Counted from the first letter of the stretch, positions 1 through 9,110 are shown. The stretch is DNA of 14,000 nucleotides from Glandiceps talaboti (GCF_964340395.1 NC_135559.1:10039759-10053758); one strand, 5' to 3'. A program made the numbers and translations. The notes: generated from the sequence alone by a model not told the origin.

Positions 1-349
1 TTAACTGTACAAAGTTTGAATTTTTTTTTCAAGATGTAGGTTTTCTTTTTTTTGTAGACCAGAGGTTTGATAACTGGACTTGAACATGCAAGATATCACC
101 TGCAAAATTTCCCAGACCACAAATACCCTTTGCTTATGTCTAATGAAATGAAAGTAACTTGGAAGACATATCCCTTGTGAAAATCATGATTTATCACAAG
201 ATGGCACCGCAACCAGGAAACCACTACATGCGCAAGTACAAATACACAAGTAATCACATTCTCTACAAGCAACTAAATATTCATTAAATCATCAAATATA
301 GTTTGAATGAAGTGGGCATATCTGTGGGTTATCAGTAGTTGAGGGCCAT
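1..349. other. Presumed 3' UTR or flank of the RNA-binding-protein gene
   Basis: AT-rich DNA after the TGA. No minus-strand AATAAA or ATTAAA is present here, so the transcript probably continues beyond the window edge. No coding segment was recognised. Confidence 0.3.
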
Positions 350-564
350 TCATTTTGCAGTTGTGCCATAGTATACATTGGTCATGTCAAACACAGTAGG
401 AGCACATGTGGTTAAATTCAGTAAGAGCATGTGTGGCACAACAGGGCTGTCCTGAGAGGTCATGTTGTAGTACTGTCTTGCTATGTTGTGCAAATTATGG
501 CAGTTGAGGTCGTATATCCAGAAGTCGTGGAAGTCATTGGGGAAAAGATGTCTGCTGAAGGAAA
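350..564 (-). other. RBP gene exon 6: degenerate second half of RRM2 and C-terminus
   Basis: The acceptor CTCATCAAAG|TT completes a GTT (Val) codon with exon 5. The 71-residue open frame runs to a TGA at 352-350. It begins [15 protein letters not shown], continues through WIYDL and IARQYY, and ends VYYGTTAK. Spacing of hydrophobic residues is compatible with beta2, beta3 (FWIYDL, where RNP1 should be), alpha2 and beta4 (LLLNL), but the RNP1 consensus is absent. It could be a degenerate RRM2, an alternative last exon, or a chance frame. The matching phase and open length favour a real exon. Confidence 0.6.
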
Positions 565-3500
565 CTTTGATGAGAAACGTTATTTCAGCTGCTGATGCAC
601 AAAGTTTCCACAGGAATATAAGAAAGCACATACCGTCCTCCACTTTTCCATATCGACTGGCTTCCTTTTCAAGGACAAACTCGTCAGTGTTTTCGTTTAG
701 ACCGCCAATGTACAGCTTATACGGATCACTACCACTATCTGATCTTCGTGAACTTTGAACAATTAATTGTGAGAGGAAAATTCATGTGTCTGGTTTGGAT
801 ATCACATTCACATGTGATTTCGTGGGCCAAAATTATTGCTTGCTCATTTACAGAAACCCATCTGAAGTTTGCAAACGAATCTGAGTTGCCCAAAATATGC
901 AATAAAACCATCATGAATGAGATGTACCACTGAACCTCATTCATGAAATCAAAAGACCTGGTGAAACTTTGCAACATGAAAATAAGTGCCTTCTCTGCAA
1001 AAATTACTCAATTCAAACTATATTTGTACTTTTTACCCAAGACCAAACAAACAGTTCAAACTCATAATGGTTGAAATCTGCACTAGTCTAACATTTCCAT
1101 TTTATTCACTGAACTCTAAATATTCAAATGTAAAGATTTATCAGAGGAAGGCTTTAGCTTTTCTTGTGCAAAATTCATCACGTCTTTGATTTTCAAGGTA
1201 CATCATTGTTACACATATACTGGGACAATAGGTGTCGAGATATCAGTGTTGTTTTTTTCCAGTACTTTTTGTTTTAGAAAGTAACTTACTTTTGATGATC
1301 TACATGTACTTGCCGAAGCACTGCAACTCGGTCTGAGGACGAAGCTGTGTGTGCAGCTCACAAGTAAATGGTCCAATATGGGAAAAATGATCTGAGAGTT
1401 CTAGAGTGAAATTCGACAATGCATTTGACATCACCAGTCACTGTGCGCTTGTCAGTCTAAGAATGCGACTTAATGACACGTAAAACAGTATTTAGGAAGG
1501 GATTGAACAGTTTCAGTGAATATTGGGTTGATTTTTTCCTGCAAAAAAAATTGCATAAAATTACTCCTATTGTCCCTTGAAGGTTTCTCTTTGACGAGAA
1601 ATAAACAAATACCAGAATGGGTGAAACCTTTCCTCCTAATCATGCTGATGTCATCAAGAGGTACAAATACTATCGATCCACGACTTTTAAGTGTGTTTCA
1701 TGTGTTGCAGGAGACACAAAATTTGGCAACTTGTAAAATCAACTTGAAACCTTTGTACCCAAAGAGGGTTAATGACTCTAAACCGAACTAAAAATAAGCT
1801 GTGTTTTCTTTCCTTGTCCTTTTTCATTCAACGGAATTTAGTTATTCAGAGTAATAAATTAGTCATTCTCTTGTTGGAACACATGTAGAACAGTGTCTAC
1901 TCATCGCAGAAAATACAAATCTGGGTTATGTTAGGAAATCTAACCAACTCCTTAGCTTGAATACAAAAGTGTATACGTTAGTCAGTATACAGTATACTCG
2001 TGGCCTCTTGACAACAGTCTACATGACAAGGTTTCAGCAACTAATTTTATACAGATTCACTGTATCAGCTTCAGAGACTAATGAGTTCATGTCATTATCC
2101 ATCTCTTGAACGGCTTCCTGTGAACTTTAACACATAATATACCAAGAACAAATGCATACTTTTCTAAAGACATAATATCCAAGAAGATGTACCATTTGAG
2201 ATGAAAATTTCTTCATATAACACTTCAAGTGAAATGTTTGCATGGAGGAACTTCATAACACTATTCTTGCGATAGCTTCTTGTCGGATATGTATTTGGTT
2301 GGATGAAAGCAACTTTCTTTTTGTGAAACCAGATGAACATCAAATCTTGCAGTTTGTAATCAGATACGTGGTTTCTGCCAAGGTTACTGTTACGCAAGTT
2401 GTCAAGCAAACTTGTGCTTAGAATGAGTAACATGCAAATGTATTAACAGTCTATTGAAAAGAACAAAAAGGTCTATACAATGAGGTAGACTTCAGATACA
2501 CTGTGTTGTTCTGCCCTCAGTCTGCTTGGCGTTCTGGCTGTTAGGGCAACACGACGCGTATCTTTGACTATAGATGAAATTTGTCTTTTCCAAGTAAAAA
2601 TATCCCAGTTTCAGCCATCGCAAGATTAACTGCAAAGTTCCAAATCCTTCAACTTTTACTCACCACAGTACATGAAGTCAAATTAATTCCCACAATGCAT
2701 TAATCTCGTTTGATTTAGAGGCACAAGTAAATCAAACATTGAATAGTGGGGGGAAACCAACACCATGTACAGACATTGAAGGAATTTGGATCTCTGCATT
2801 TGATTCAAAAGCATAAAAGAAACCAATCAGTGGCCAACAGCATAAGAAACAAGTTCACAGATTTTGCTATTAAAAAAAACATCGTGAATATAATTTCATG
2901 TTAGGCCCATTAGTGATGGCCAACAAAAGGACCAGATTTTAGACTTTTACAATGAAAAACTTGTGTGTCATATTATATCGAATCATTTTTGCCTACAAAG
3001 ACTGTAAACTTGCTCATTAACAGTTGGCAAAGTACAACAAGTACATCTTTCAACTTACCTATAACTGCCACCATCTCGTGATGAAGACTCTTTCCTGGCA
3101 TAGCTAACAGTTATATTTCTACCATCTAATTCCTGTGTAGAGAAAACATCATGTAAGTACACACCAAGGAGATCCAGTCAATTTTCTGCTGCCAAGACAC
3201 AATGCGCGACATGTCGGCATGTCACATAGGTGTTACGTTTCAGTTCGTTTCATTACATTTTTATTGCGACTTTTAATGTTATGTCCTTTACAAAATGAGT
3301 TTGCAGTGACCTCAGCTGTCGTTTGAAGTGTTAATTGATGCTGCTACAATAGCCGATTCAGTTGCTGTGTTCGAATCTGTTTGGTCGACTTGAAATAATG
3401 AAAAGACACGTCGACTTTCTTAAATGTGAGTGATTTTTGGTACTTTACTAGTCTTCATTACATAATTATTAAAATATTCACAACTTGGAAGGATTGGCAT

Positions 3501-4223
3501 TTCAACAAGTACACAAATGTGTAGTAAATAAGTAGACTACTCACTGTTCCATTCATTTCATCAATTGCAGCCCTGGCATCGTCTGGGTTGTGATATACTA
3601 CAAAACCAAATCCACGTGACCTGCCTGTGAACTTGTCTAAAACAACTTTAGCTACAGGGGGAAAAACGTTCAAAGAAACAGTTAAAGCACAATAGATTCT
3701 CATCTTATATCTACATTTCTTGCCAAGAACTCCACGCTTTTTGCTGTCCTCCATTGGTGTTACTACTAACTCTTGCAGATTCTCTTCATTAAAGAAGAAA
3801 TACTATTCAGTTTTGACTAAGTAAACATATTTATTCAATTTGTCAACGCATTGCATCTATTAGTTATTATTTTAACTATGCACAAGAAAAGTTATCGTCA
3901 TTGAACAGTAAATATTTAACAAAATACCCTGGTTATTCTACATCGTGACAACTCGTGCCTAGGTCCGTTGGTTCTCTGAACATTATACATTGCACTCTCG
4001 GTCAAAATACTCCTGACATAAGGGTTTGTAGTGACAAGGCCCCTTAGATCACTCATATTTTCCTTGGCTGAACAAAGAAAATGTTGAGAAACAATTTCAT
4101 TACACTTGCAAAACATGTCTTACCTTCCATGATAGAGCCAAACCCCCTCATAGCAGAATTCAATGCATCATCATTTGTGTTATAATTCAGCCCCCCAACG
4201 TACAATTTGCCCTCCTCTGACAT
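350..4223 (-). CDS. Two-RRM RNA-binding protein (CIRBP/SR-like), five coding exons
   Basis: Seen: the coding frame joins 4223-4124, 3651-3545, 3132-3059, 752-634 and 564-350. The total is 615 nt, or 204 residues plus TGA, with all junctions GT-AG and phases matching (1, 0, 2, 1). RRM1 covers about residues 5-82, with RNP2 LYVGGL at 7-12 and RNP1 RGFGFVVY at 46-53. A short linker at 83-104 is rich in Ser, Arg, Asp and Gly. RRM2 begins at about 106 with RNP2 LYIGGL at 107-112. Its RNP1 position (146-153) reads HDFWIYDL and lacks the usual Gly and basic residue. Family knowledge: the RNP aromatic residues stack on RNA bases, and CIRBP, RBM3 and SR proteins act in splicing, mRNA stability and stress responses in nucleus and cytoplasm. 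The start ATG is the first in-frame Met, 12 nt inside exon 2. Inference: RRM2 may bind protein or RNA non-canonically. The first three coding exons are near certain, the fourth strong, the last probable. No poly(A) signal was found downstream within the window, so the 3' end may lie outside it or be spliced further. Confidence 0.82.
634..752 (-). other. RBP gene exon 5: first half of RRM2
   Basis: The acceptor TGTTCAAAG|T completes an AGT (Ser) codon with the AG left by exon 4. It encodes [10 protein letters not shown], then [16 protein letters not shown] and the alpha1 segment ending RYGKVED. The donor is GACG|GTATGT, phase 1. The LYIGGLN motif and DPYK lead-in match RRM starts. The phase-1 break falls at the same structural position as the exon 2/3 break in RRM1, consistent with domain duplication. 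The intron before it (3058-753) is by far the longest inside the coding frame. Confidence 0.82.
753..3058 (-). other. Intron 4 of the RNA-binding-protein gene
   Basis: Bounded by GTAAGT and TTCAAAG. Two open frames of about 90 codons, one on each strand, show no recognisable domain. No additional RS/RGG-type exon was found between the flanking exons, which join directly in phase. I see no repeat or RNA gene in it. Confidence 0.6.
3059..3132 (-). other. RBP gene exon 4: end of RRM1 and Ser/Arg/Gly linker
   Basis: The acceptor is CTACACAG|GAA. The exon encodes [13 protein letters not shown] (beta4 of RRM1), then [11 protein letters not shown]. The donor is AG|GTAAGT, phase 2. The ELDGR-I-V-AR ending is the usual close of CIRBP/SR-type RRMs. 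The linker is far shorter than the glycine-rich tail of vertebrate CIRBP. Confidence 0.9.
3545..3651 (-). other. RBP gene exon 3: RNP1 half of RRM1
   Basis: The acceptor is CCCCCTGTAG|CT. Its first two bases complete a GCT codon with the G from exon 2. It encodes [20 protein letters not shown] and then the alpha2 segment ending DEMNGT. The donor is AACA|GTGAGT, phase 0. The [10 protein letters not shown] block is diagnostic of a canonical single-strand RNA-binding RRM. The split of this RRM between exons 2 and 3 is mirrored in RRM2. Confidence 0.93.
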
Positions 4224-4234
4224 GTTGATAGTTT
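4124..4234 (-). other. RBP gene exon 2: start codon and first half of RRM1
   Basis: The acceptor is a pyrimidine tract ending TTTTTCAG, followed by 11 nt of 5' UTR and the ATG at 4223. The exon encodes [20 protein letters not shown] and 13 more residues, covering beta1 (RNP2), alpha1 and the turn. The donor is GAAG|GTAAGA, leaving phase 1. An acceptor directly before the ATG means a separate 5' UTR exon exists upstream. Confidence 0.9.
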
Positions 4235-6205
4235 CTGAAAAATGAACAGAACACATGTACCACTAAATAAATAATCTTTATTTATACTGGACAGTAAGTA
4301 TATATACAGTTGTCTCACAAAAAGTCCAGTGAGTCATCCCGCATGAGTTCAGTGGTAATGCAGGAGGAAATCAGAGTACCAGGTGGGTGGGGCGATATGT
4401 TGTCATCAACAACCAACCCATCACTGTTAATTTTCACTATATAAGCAAGACAAAAAATCAGCAAACTTTAGATATGTCGGAAACAACCCAGGGTCTAGTT
4501 GCAATAATTGTAGCATTTACTGTGATTTTGAGGGTTTTTTTTTACTGTTTTGGGGCTTTCTGTCGTTCCAATGTTTAACTGGAAGCAAACGCAACAATTC
4601 CTGTGACGTAAACACAAATAGAGGAGATCGCGCTGAAAACCTGAGTGAGATGTCAGCTTATACTACCCACTTCAAAATGCTGCATGTGCGGCTACTGTTG
4701 TCGAATTCTGACGGGAATGGAGTACCCCTGGACATTTCTTGGATCTTGAAAGCTCCGTAACTCATGTTGGAGTTAGGAAATGTCTTTATTTTTGGCAGGA
4801 ACAGTGTAATTTAGCAGGATATTTCAACCAACTTGGCGATTCAGATCTGATATTTCACCCAACTTGGCGATTCCATCAAAAAACCAGAACAACAAAAAGC
4901 ACAAAATCACAGCAGCTACCTGGAGTCTAGATTAATCCTCTTGTGCCCAAATAAATCACTTGCGCTAACAAATATTCATGGCCATTTAATAACATATCAA
5001 GACAAATGCACTACAATTCATATATTTGTTCTAATGTGGAAAACTTGAACATTCATAGAAAGGCAGTATCACCTATTTTTACACATGTACAATAAAATGG
5101 AAAATTCTGAAAGCCCTTTTGTTGACTGAGCTCCTAATCAATATGGACGCATGTTAGGATCAGTTCAATAAAAATTGCATTTTCACACAATATTTTACTT
5201 CACTTTGGGAGAAAAACGAGGACAACTGAATGTTGAATGTTGTTGCCATAAAAAAAACAGGATGATGAATACAGAACAAAAGTGTTGAGACCTGCAAATT
5301 CTGAATTTTGAAACGTGACTAAACCTGTGTAATGACCTCTCACAACGATGAAGCCATAAAATAACCTTGACCAGCACCATCGAAATAAAATATTAATCAT
5401 TATGGATACAAGACATGTCCATTTCAAAAGTATAAATATGAAAGGAATATGGCTTCCGTAAAAATTCGGTCTTAAAAGGCGAGCAAGTCTTCACTGACCT
5501 CGGAGACAGTATGACCACTGTTCCAGATTGAGAGCAACGCGGGAATTAAAGCCCCTTAAAAAAGTCCTTTGTTCTCACTCCCACCCACGTGACCCAGCAC
5601 CCAGGAAAAAACCCACATTTTCTCACTTTTTATCAAAATCAGCTATAGTTTCCCTCCCTCATCTAATACCTAAAGGTAAATAACTTGATATAGTCTGTTG
5701 AGTTAATGTATGACGATCTAATTTTTCGGGAAATATTTGAAAATGGAGTAAAACGCCCAAAGCCAAAGCACGCATGTGCTAGCGTGACGCATGGCATAGC
5801 AAGTACATTTCAAGGAGAAAAGCGAGCATGTTGTAGTTTACGGTTTCAAAATGTCAAAAATGTCGCGTAATTTCACTCGAAATAACCACCACAAGGTAAC
5901 TTAGGTATTATAGGTTATTTTTGTCATCATAAGTATCACATGTTACTTTCAGAAATGTTCGAAAAAGCAATTCAAAAACAGCACGACAATTTGAGGTTTG
6001 GAAAAACACAAATGGCGTCGTTTTTTCGTTTCATTACAACTGAGCTTTCAACTGGTTTTAAACACATCGTAAGTTCATAAGCAGTCTTGAAACCAACCCA
6101 AATGAAAAGATATATTATTTAGCCATAATAATTACAGCTCATAAGGCATAAATAAGATGATATATAGGATATTTTACAAAACTACACCCAATGTGTGGAA
6201 CTCAC
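4235..6205 (-). other. Intron 1 of the RNA-binding-protein gene
   Basis: Bounded by GTGAGT (6205) and TTTTTCAG (4235). It holds a 31-nt imperfect tandem duplication at 4818-4873, an E-box CACGTG at 5586-5591 and small exon-like plus-strand frames at 5851-6068. No recognisable coding domain or RNA gene was seen. Confidence 0.6.
4818..4873. repeat. 31-nt period tandem duplication within intron 1
   Basis: Two copies of a 25-nt block (GATATTTCAMCCAACTTGGC and ATTC) with one difference between them, separated by 6 nt. The high identity indicates a recent local duplication. Confidence 0.85.
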
Positions 6206-6300
6206 CTTCAACGCTTCAAATTTGGAGTAAAATGGCGGTTTGACAGAGTTGGCGCGCGTGGGGCAGGAAAAATGAGGGCGGGCTTTGACGGTGTGATATA
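6206..6300 (-). other. RBP gene exon 1 (non-coding 5' UTR), 5' edge approximate
   Basis: A strong minus-strand donor TTGAAG|GTGAGT ends the exon at 6206. No ATG occurs in the roughly 40 nt before the donor, as expected for a UTR exon. It pairs with the acceptor just before the start codon at 4234, leaving an intron of 1971 nt. The 5' limit is a guess from the promoter motifs; transcript ends would settle it. Confidence 0.55.
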
Positions 6301-6360
6301 CACTTCAGCGCAAGCGTGACAAATAACGTCAACCGATTGGCTGAGACCAATACATAAATT
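6215..6360 (-). promoter_or_regulatory. CpG-rich promoter of the RNA-binding-protein gene
   Basis: A locally GC- and CpG-rich patch in an otherwise AT-rich window. It contains a YY1-type AAAATGGCGG (6229-6238), GGCGCGCG (about 6251-6258), a GC box GGGCGGG (6276-6282), a CRE-like AACGTCA (about 6325-6331) and two CCAAT boxes in opposite orientation (6336-6340 and 6347-6351). There is no clear TATA box. YY1 sites close to the start, with NF-Y and Sp1-type sites upstream, are typical of TATA-less housekeeping animal promoters. Motif reading only. Confidence 0.5.
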
Positions 6361-6767
6361 TGGAAACATCATACATCTCATTATAGACTATGCGTGTCTG
6401 TGATCTTATTTTGTAACAATATATTTATTTATTTATTTCATGTTATTTTTTTTGCTGGGGATGAAAAAAAAAGATGTTCTTCTCTTGGATTGTTGGCCTT
6501 TTACCACCCCGTCCCCCCTCAAAAAAAATGAACGGAAAAATCTCCTCAAAACCACAAGGCTTACTCGAGCTTGCGAGGAAATTCAAGTTGTACTACTTGT
6601 AGTCTAATTAATCTCAAATAAGCGATGTCTACACAAACATTTGTGACTCTGGATATGCAGTCTACACAGACACTTATAACCTGAGATGTATTTCAGTATA
6701 TAATTAATCATCGATAATATTGACATATTTGGCGATAATAACTGAAATATGTTTTTTTTAAAAAGGC
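6301..6767. other. Intergenic DNA upstream of the RNA-binding-protein gene
   Basis: Beyond the CCAAT boxes the sequence is AT-rich, with a TTTA run (about 6422-6439) and short A and C runs. No gene was recognised. Confidence 0.5.
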
Positions 6768-6768
6768 G

Positions 6769-6827
<59 letters not shown>

Positions 6828-7015
6828 GGACGGACGGACAGATCGATCGATAAATACATACATACATACATACATACACACATACACACATACACACATA
6901 CATACATACACATACACACACACACACATACATACATACATACATACATACATACATACATACATACATACATACATACATACATACATACATAGATGCA
7001 TAGATAGATAGGCAG
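6768..7015. repeat. Compound microsatellite (GACA)n-(GGAC)n-(CATA/CACA)n
   Basis: About 60 nt of near-perfect GACA units pass into GGAC and GATC units, then about 140 nt of CATA units mixed with CACA. The block ends in degenerate GATA-like units. Minus-strand open frames of Met-Tyr-Val-Cys repeats across it are by-products of the 4-nt period. It lies between the 3' end of the LAMP-like gene and the promoter of the RNA-binding-protein gene. Confidence 0.95.
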
Positions 7016-7039
7016 GCATAGGGGTAGTAACGGCATTTT

Positions 7040-7405
7040 TCAACATTTAGTTAACTTCTTTTATTGATCATAAAAAAGAAGCTGTCTGAAGTTTATTATA
7101 CGCAACACACAGTCAGTTGATAACATGCAATTAATCTTTAAAATTAGACAATAAAGATGTTTTATAACTGATAAGTTCAATTTCCGCTCGATGAGGTTAA
7201 GTTCACCTCGTGAAACGGACAGTATTGGAGCCCCACCTTACCAACGACAATATTCTGTACCAATACTCTGACTTTGTCATGTCAATGTGTGCTATTCTTG
7301 AATATTAAATGCGATACAACAATTCAGTATTAAGAATTATTAAAACAATAAATTCTCCGCTAGCTAGGTACATTTTTTTGTATGGCCTCGTTTACTTGGA
7401 CAACA
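7040..7405 (-). other. 3' UTR of the LAMP-like gene with two poly(A) signals
   Basis: AT-rich sequence follows the stop codon. Minus-strand AATAAA hexamers lie at 7097-7092 and 7065-7060, about 310 and 340 nt after the stop. The microsatellite block begins just beyond, so the 3' end is probably near 7040-7080. The exact cleavage site is not visible. Confidence 0.5.
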
Positions 7406-7548
7406 TTATACACTGGTGTAGGCCTTCCTCTTGCGATACCTGCCGAGGAAGTAGGCGATGACGACAATGATGATAAGACCAGCTAGACAACATCCAATGA
7501 CGATCCCTAATAAGCTGTCGTTAACCACGTCCGCAGTACATTTTGAAG
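7406..7548 (-). CDS. LAMP-family protein, terminal exon (transmembrane helix and lysosomal tail)
   Basis: Seen: the acceptor TATTTTACCAG|CT opens a frame that completes one split codon and adds 46 residues before TAA. A luminal stretch SKCTADVVND carries one cysteine. One transmembrane helix follows (about residues 12-34), containing LLGIVIGCCLAGLIIIVVIA and YFLG. The cytosolic tail is exactly 11 residues, RYRKRKAYTSV. Family knowledge: LAMP1/LAMP2-type lysosomal membrane glycoproteins have a C..D element, a helix with an AGL core, AY-GR at the membrane exit, and an 11-residue tail ending in GYXXphi that AP complexes read for lysosome delivery. Here the Gly before Tyr is Ala. Inference: the product is a type I lysosomal or endosomal membrane protein. 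The luminal LAMP domain was not found upstream within the window. Confidence 0.75.
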
Positions 7549-7922
7549 CTGGTAAAATATAAATAAACAAAGAAAGGGCATTAGTGTGAAGATGACAATA
7601 GCTATATTTATCATATAATCTCTTCCATGTTTATTTTACAAATGTGCTGATTCATCATTTTTTTAAGACAGACCTGGGTATGATGCCACTGATTCAAGTA
7701 AATCAATCTTCAAGCATTCTTTTTAAAGTTTTTTTTGAAGATTCTTCTGAGTTGCTCTGTGACGATAATCATCACTTGCAATAAATTTGACCTGTGAAAT
7801 GAACTTTTAAGACGATGCTTTAGGTCACACATGACAGAGAATATTTAGGAGATTTAGAAGTACAAGTTGGGCAAACTTTGGGAAGATTAGCCCAAATGAA
7901 GTGGTTATAGAGAAAAACTTAC

Positions 7923-8000
7923 TGTGAGTATTTTTGTCTTGATTATGGCAAACCATGGAAGTATCACCAACGGTGATACTGCCATGGACATACCCCAAAC
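7923..8000 (-). CDS. Candidate internal exon of the LAMP-like gene (uncertain)
   Basis: A 78-nt frame lies between a pyrimidine-containing acceptor CTTTCGTGTAAG|GT and a strong donor CACA|GTAAGT. It begins and ends in phase 1, so the final A plus CT of the terminal exon gives an ACT (Thr) codon. It encodes LGYVHGSITVGDTSMVCHNQ, then DKNTH. The TVGDTSMVC stretch loosely resembles the Y-x-C strand of LAMP luminal domains, and its Cys could pair with the Cys of the terminal exon. The usual VQ-A-F strand between these cysteines is missing. A near-perfect 35-nt palindrome sits inside it, which weakens the case for coding. Confidence 0.3.
7953..7987. repeat. 35-nt near-perfect palindrome ending in CCATGG
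   Basis: CCATGG-A-AGTATCACC, a 3-nt loop AAC, then GGTGATACT-G-CCATGG. One mismatch lies between the arms. It lies inside the candidate internal exon of the LAMP-like gene. Confidence 0.85.
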
Positions 8001-8116
8001 CTTACACGAAAGAATGGTGATGACGTGGGTGGTAAGGGTGTTATGCGGTAAAATTTACTAATAGTACAATTACAAATTGCGTAAATGATTATCGTTTTAA
8101 ATCTCTGTTTTTATAA

Positions 8117-8135
8117 CCCCCCCCCCAAAAAAAAA

Positions 8136-8170
<35 letters not shown>

Positions 8171-8174
8171 AATA
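8117..8174. repeat. C-run, A-run and (AAAT)n microsatellite
   Basis: Ten C, then about nine A, then about ten AAAT units. This resembles a decayed poly-A tail, but no retroelement body is visible on its 5' side. Confidence 0.9.
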
Positions 8175-8458
8175 ATTGTCATCTGTACTTCGTGTGAAAA
8201 AGAAACTCTTTACGTGTACGTTCGTTGCTTAGGAACTACACCCAAACGACGTAATCCTGAATAATTAACGACCAAGCTTAGAATCACTATCTTTTTCGGT
8301 AAATACCGGTAAGACCAAAGACCCTCCACCAAGGACGTATTACCCACCATCGATGGTGCATGATGCGACGCACATGTTTGTTTGGCGTCCTGTCTATGAA
8401 CATATACAATAATGCCTATTCAAATAATTTTGAGCTTTAGGAGACTTGCGACAATAGA
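8175..8458. other. Putative LAMP-like intron DNA, no gene seen
   Basis: AT-rich sequence on the 5' (minus-strand) side of the candidate internal exon. It holds one inverted copy of the GGTGGAGGGTCT motif (8313-8330). No supported exon. Confidence 0.4.
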
Positions 8459-8490
8459 GGGAGGTGACAACGATGGGAGGTGACAACGAG
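8459..8490. repeat. 16-nt tandem duplication
   Basis: Two consecutive copies of GGGAGGTGACAACGAK, differing only at the last base. A short tract of ATTGT/GTATT units follows at about 8520-8545. Too few copies for a satellite. Confidence 0.85.
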
Positions 8491-8617
8491 ATGTACCTGC
8501 TGTTAGCAGTGATTACATGTATTGCATTGTATTGTATTGTATTTGTAATTGAATTAGTGCATTTGCATTTGTTAGTTTGCCCATAGACGCTTTCGTGTTG
8601 GGTCCATGGTTTGCCCA

Positions 8618-8884
8618 CAGGGTACACGACGAATAATCAATTTTTGTTCTCGCGATTTTCCGGATTTCTAAATATTACTTTCTCTGTATTTCCTATAAAG
8701 TTTTAAATATTAACACCATAACTATTTGTTTCCTCTCACTGTTTTCCCTATTACGCGTTATCACTGTCTTTTCAGAGTTTACCAACTTTGCATTAATTAG
8801 TAGAGTGGTAATCCTAGCTAGAACAAACACACCGTCTAATTGCCAATTAACACATTGCGTAGTGAGTGTAAAAATCCACTGATC
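8618..8884. mobile_element. Truncated inverted relative of the 10839-11167 MITE
   Basis: Starting at CAGGG, this stretch follows the reverse complement of the other MITE. It includes CTCGCGATTTTCCGGATTTC, then AAGTTTTAAATA, CCTCTCACTGTTTT, GCATTAATTAGTAG and finally GTGAGTGTAAA and CCACTGATC. Similarity stops after CCACTGATC, so the second terminal repeat is missing or replaced. It carries more differences than the terminal repeats of the intact copy do from each other. Confidence 0.75.
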
Positions 8885-9110
8885 TGTGGGTGGAGGGTCT
8901 ATGATCTGACCAAATAGACACTACACGAAAGGGACGCGTCTCTGCCGACATTCATTACTTCCGCCCATTTTATTTTTCATGTAGGGTCTATGATCCGACT
9001 AATGGCAGTACACGGAGTAGAAGAGAGATGACACATGCGCTTTGATTTTCAACTCTGGACATCTTTGTGTATCTCGGTCGCTTGTTGTATGCTCATTCAT
9101 GAAGGTAGAA

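Noticed and set aside
483-758. 91-codon plus-strand frame
   Set aside because: It lies antisense to the RRM2 exons, whose minus-strand frame has motif and splice support.
735-977. Minus-strand 80-codon and plus-strand 61-codon frames over 735-977
   Set aside because: They run through intron sequence and the exon 5 acceptor, with no domain and no signals.
1516-1791. 91-codon plus-strand frame within intron 4
   Set aside because: No recognisable motif, no promoter or splice support, and a length expected by chance in AT-rich DNA of this size.
2164-2433. 89-codon minus-strand frame within intron 4
   Set aside because: No domain and no convincing acceptor joining it to the upstream exon. It could at most be an alternative ending, with no evidence seen.
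3365-3385. GTTCGAATC resembling a tRNA B box
   Set aside because: No A box, acceptor stem or cloverleaf could be found around it.
5195-5427. Two overlapping minus-strand frames within intron 1
   Set aside because: Two different frames over the same intronic DNA, with no motif.
6604-7046. Three overlapping minus-strand frames of Met-Tyr-Val-Cys and Ser-Val-Cys-Leu repeats
   Set aside because: They are translations of CATA and GACA microsatellites, open in several frames at once because the unit is 4 nt long.
8459-8490. CRISPR-like direct repeats
   Set aside because: Only two adjacent copies without spacers, in a clearly eukaryotic sequence.
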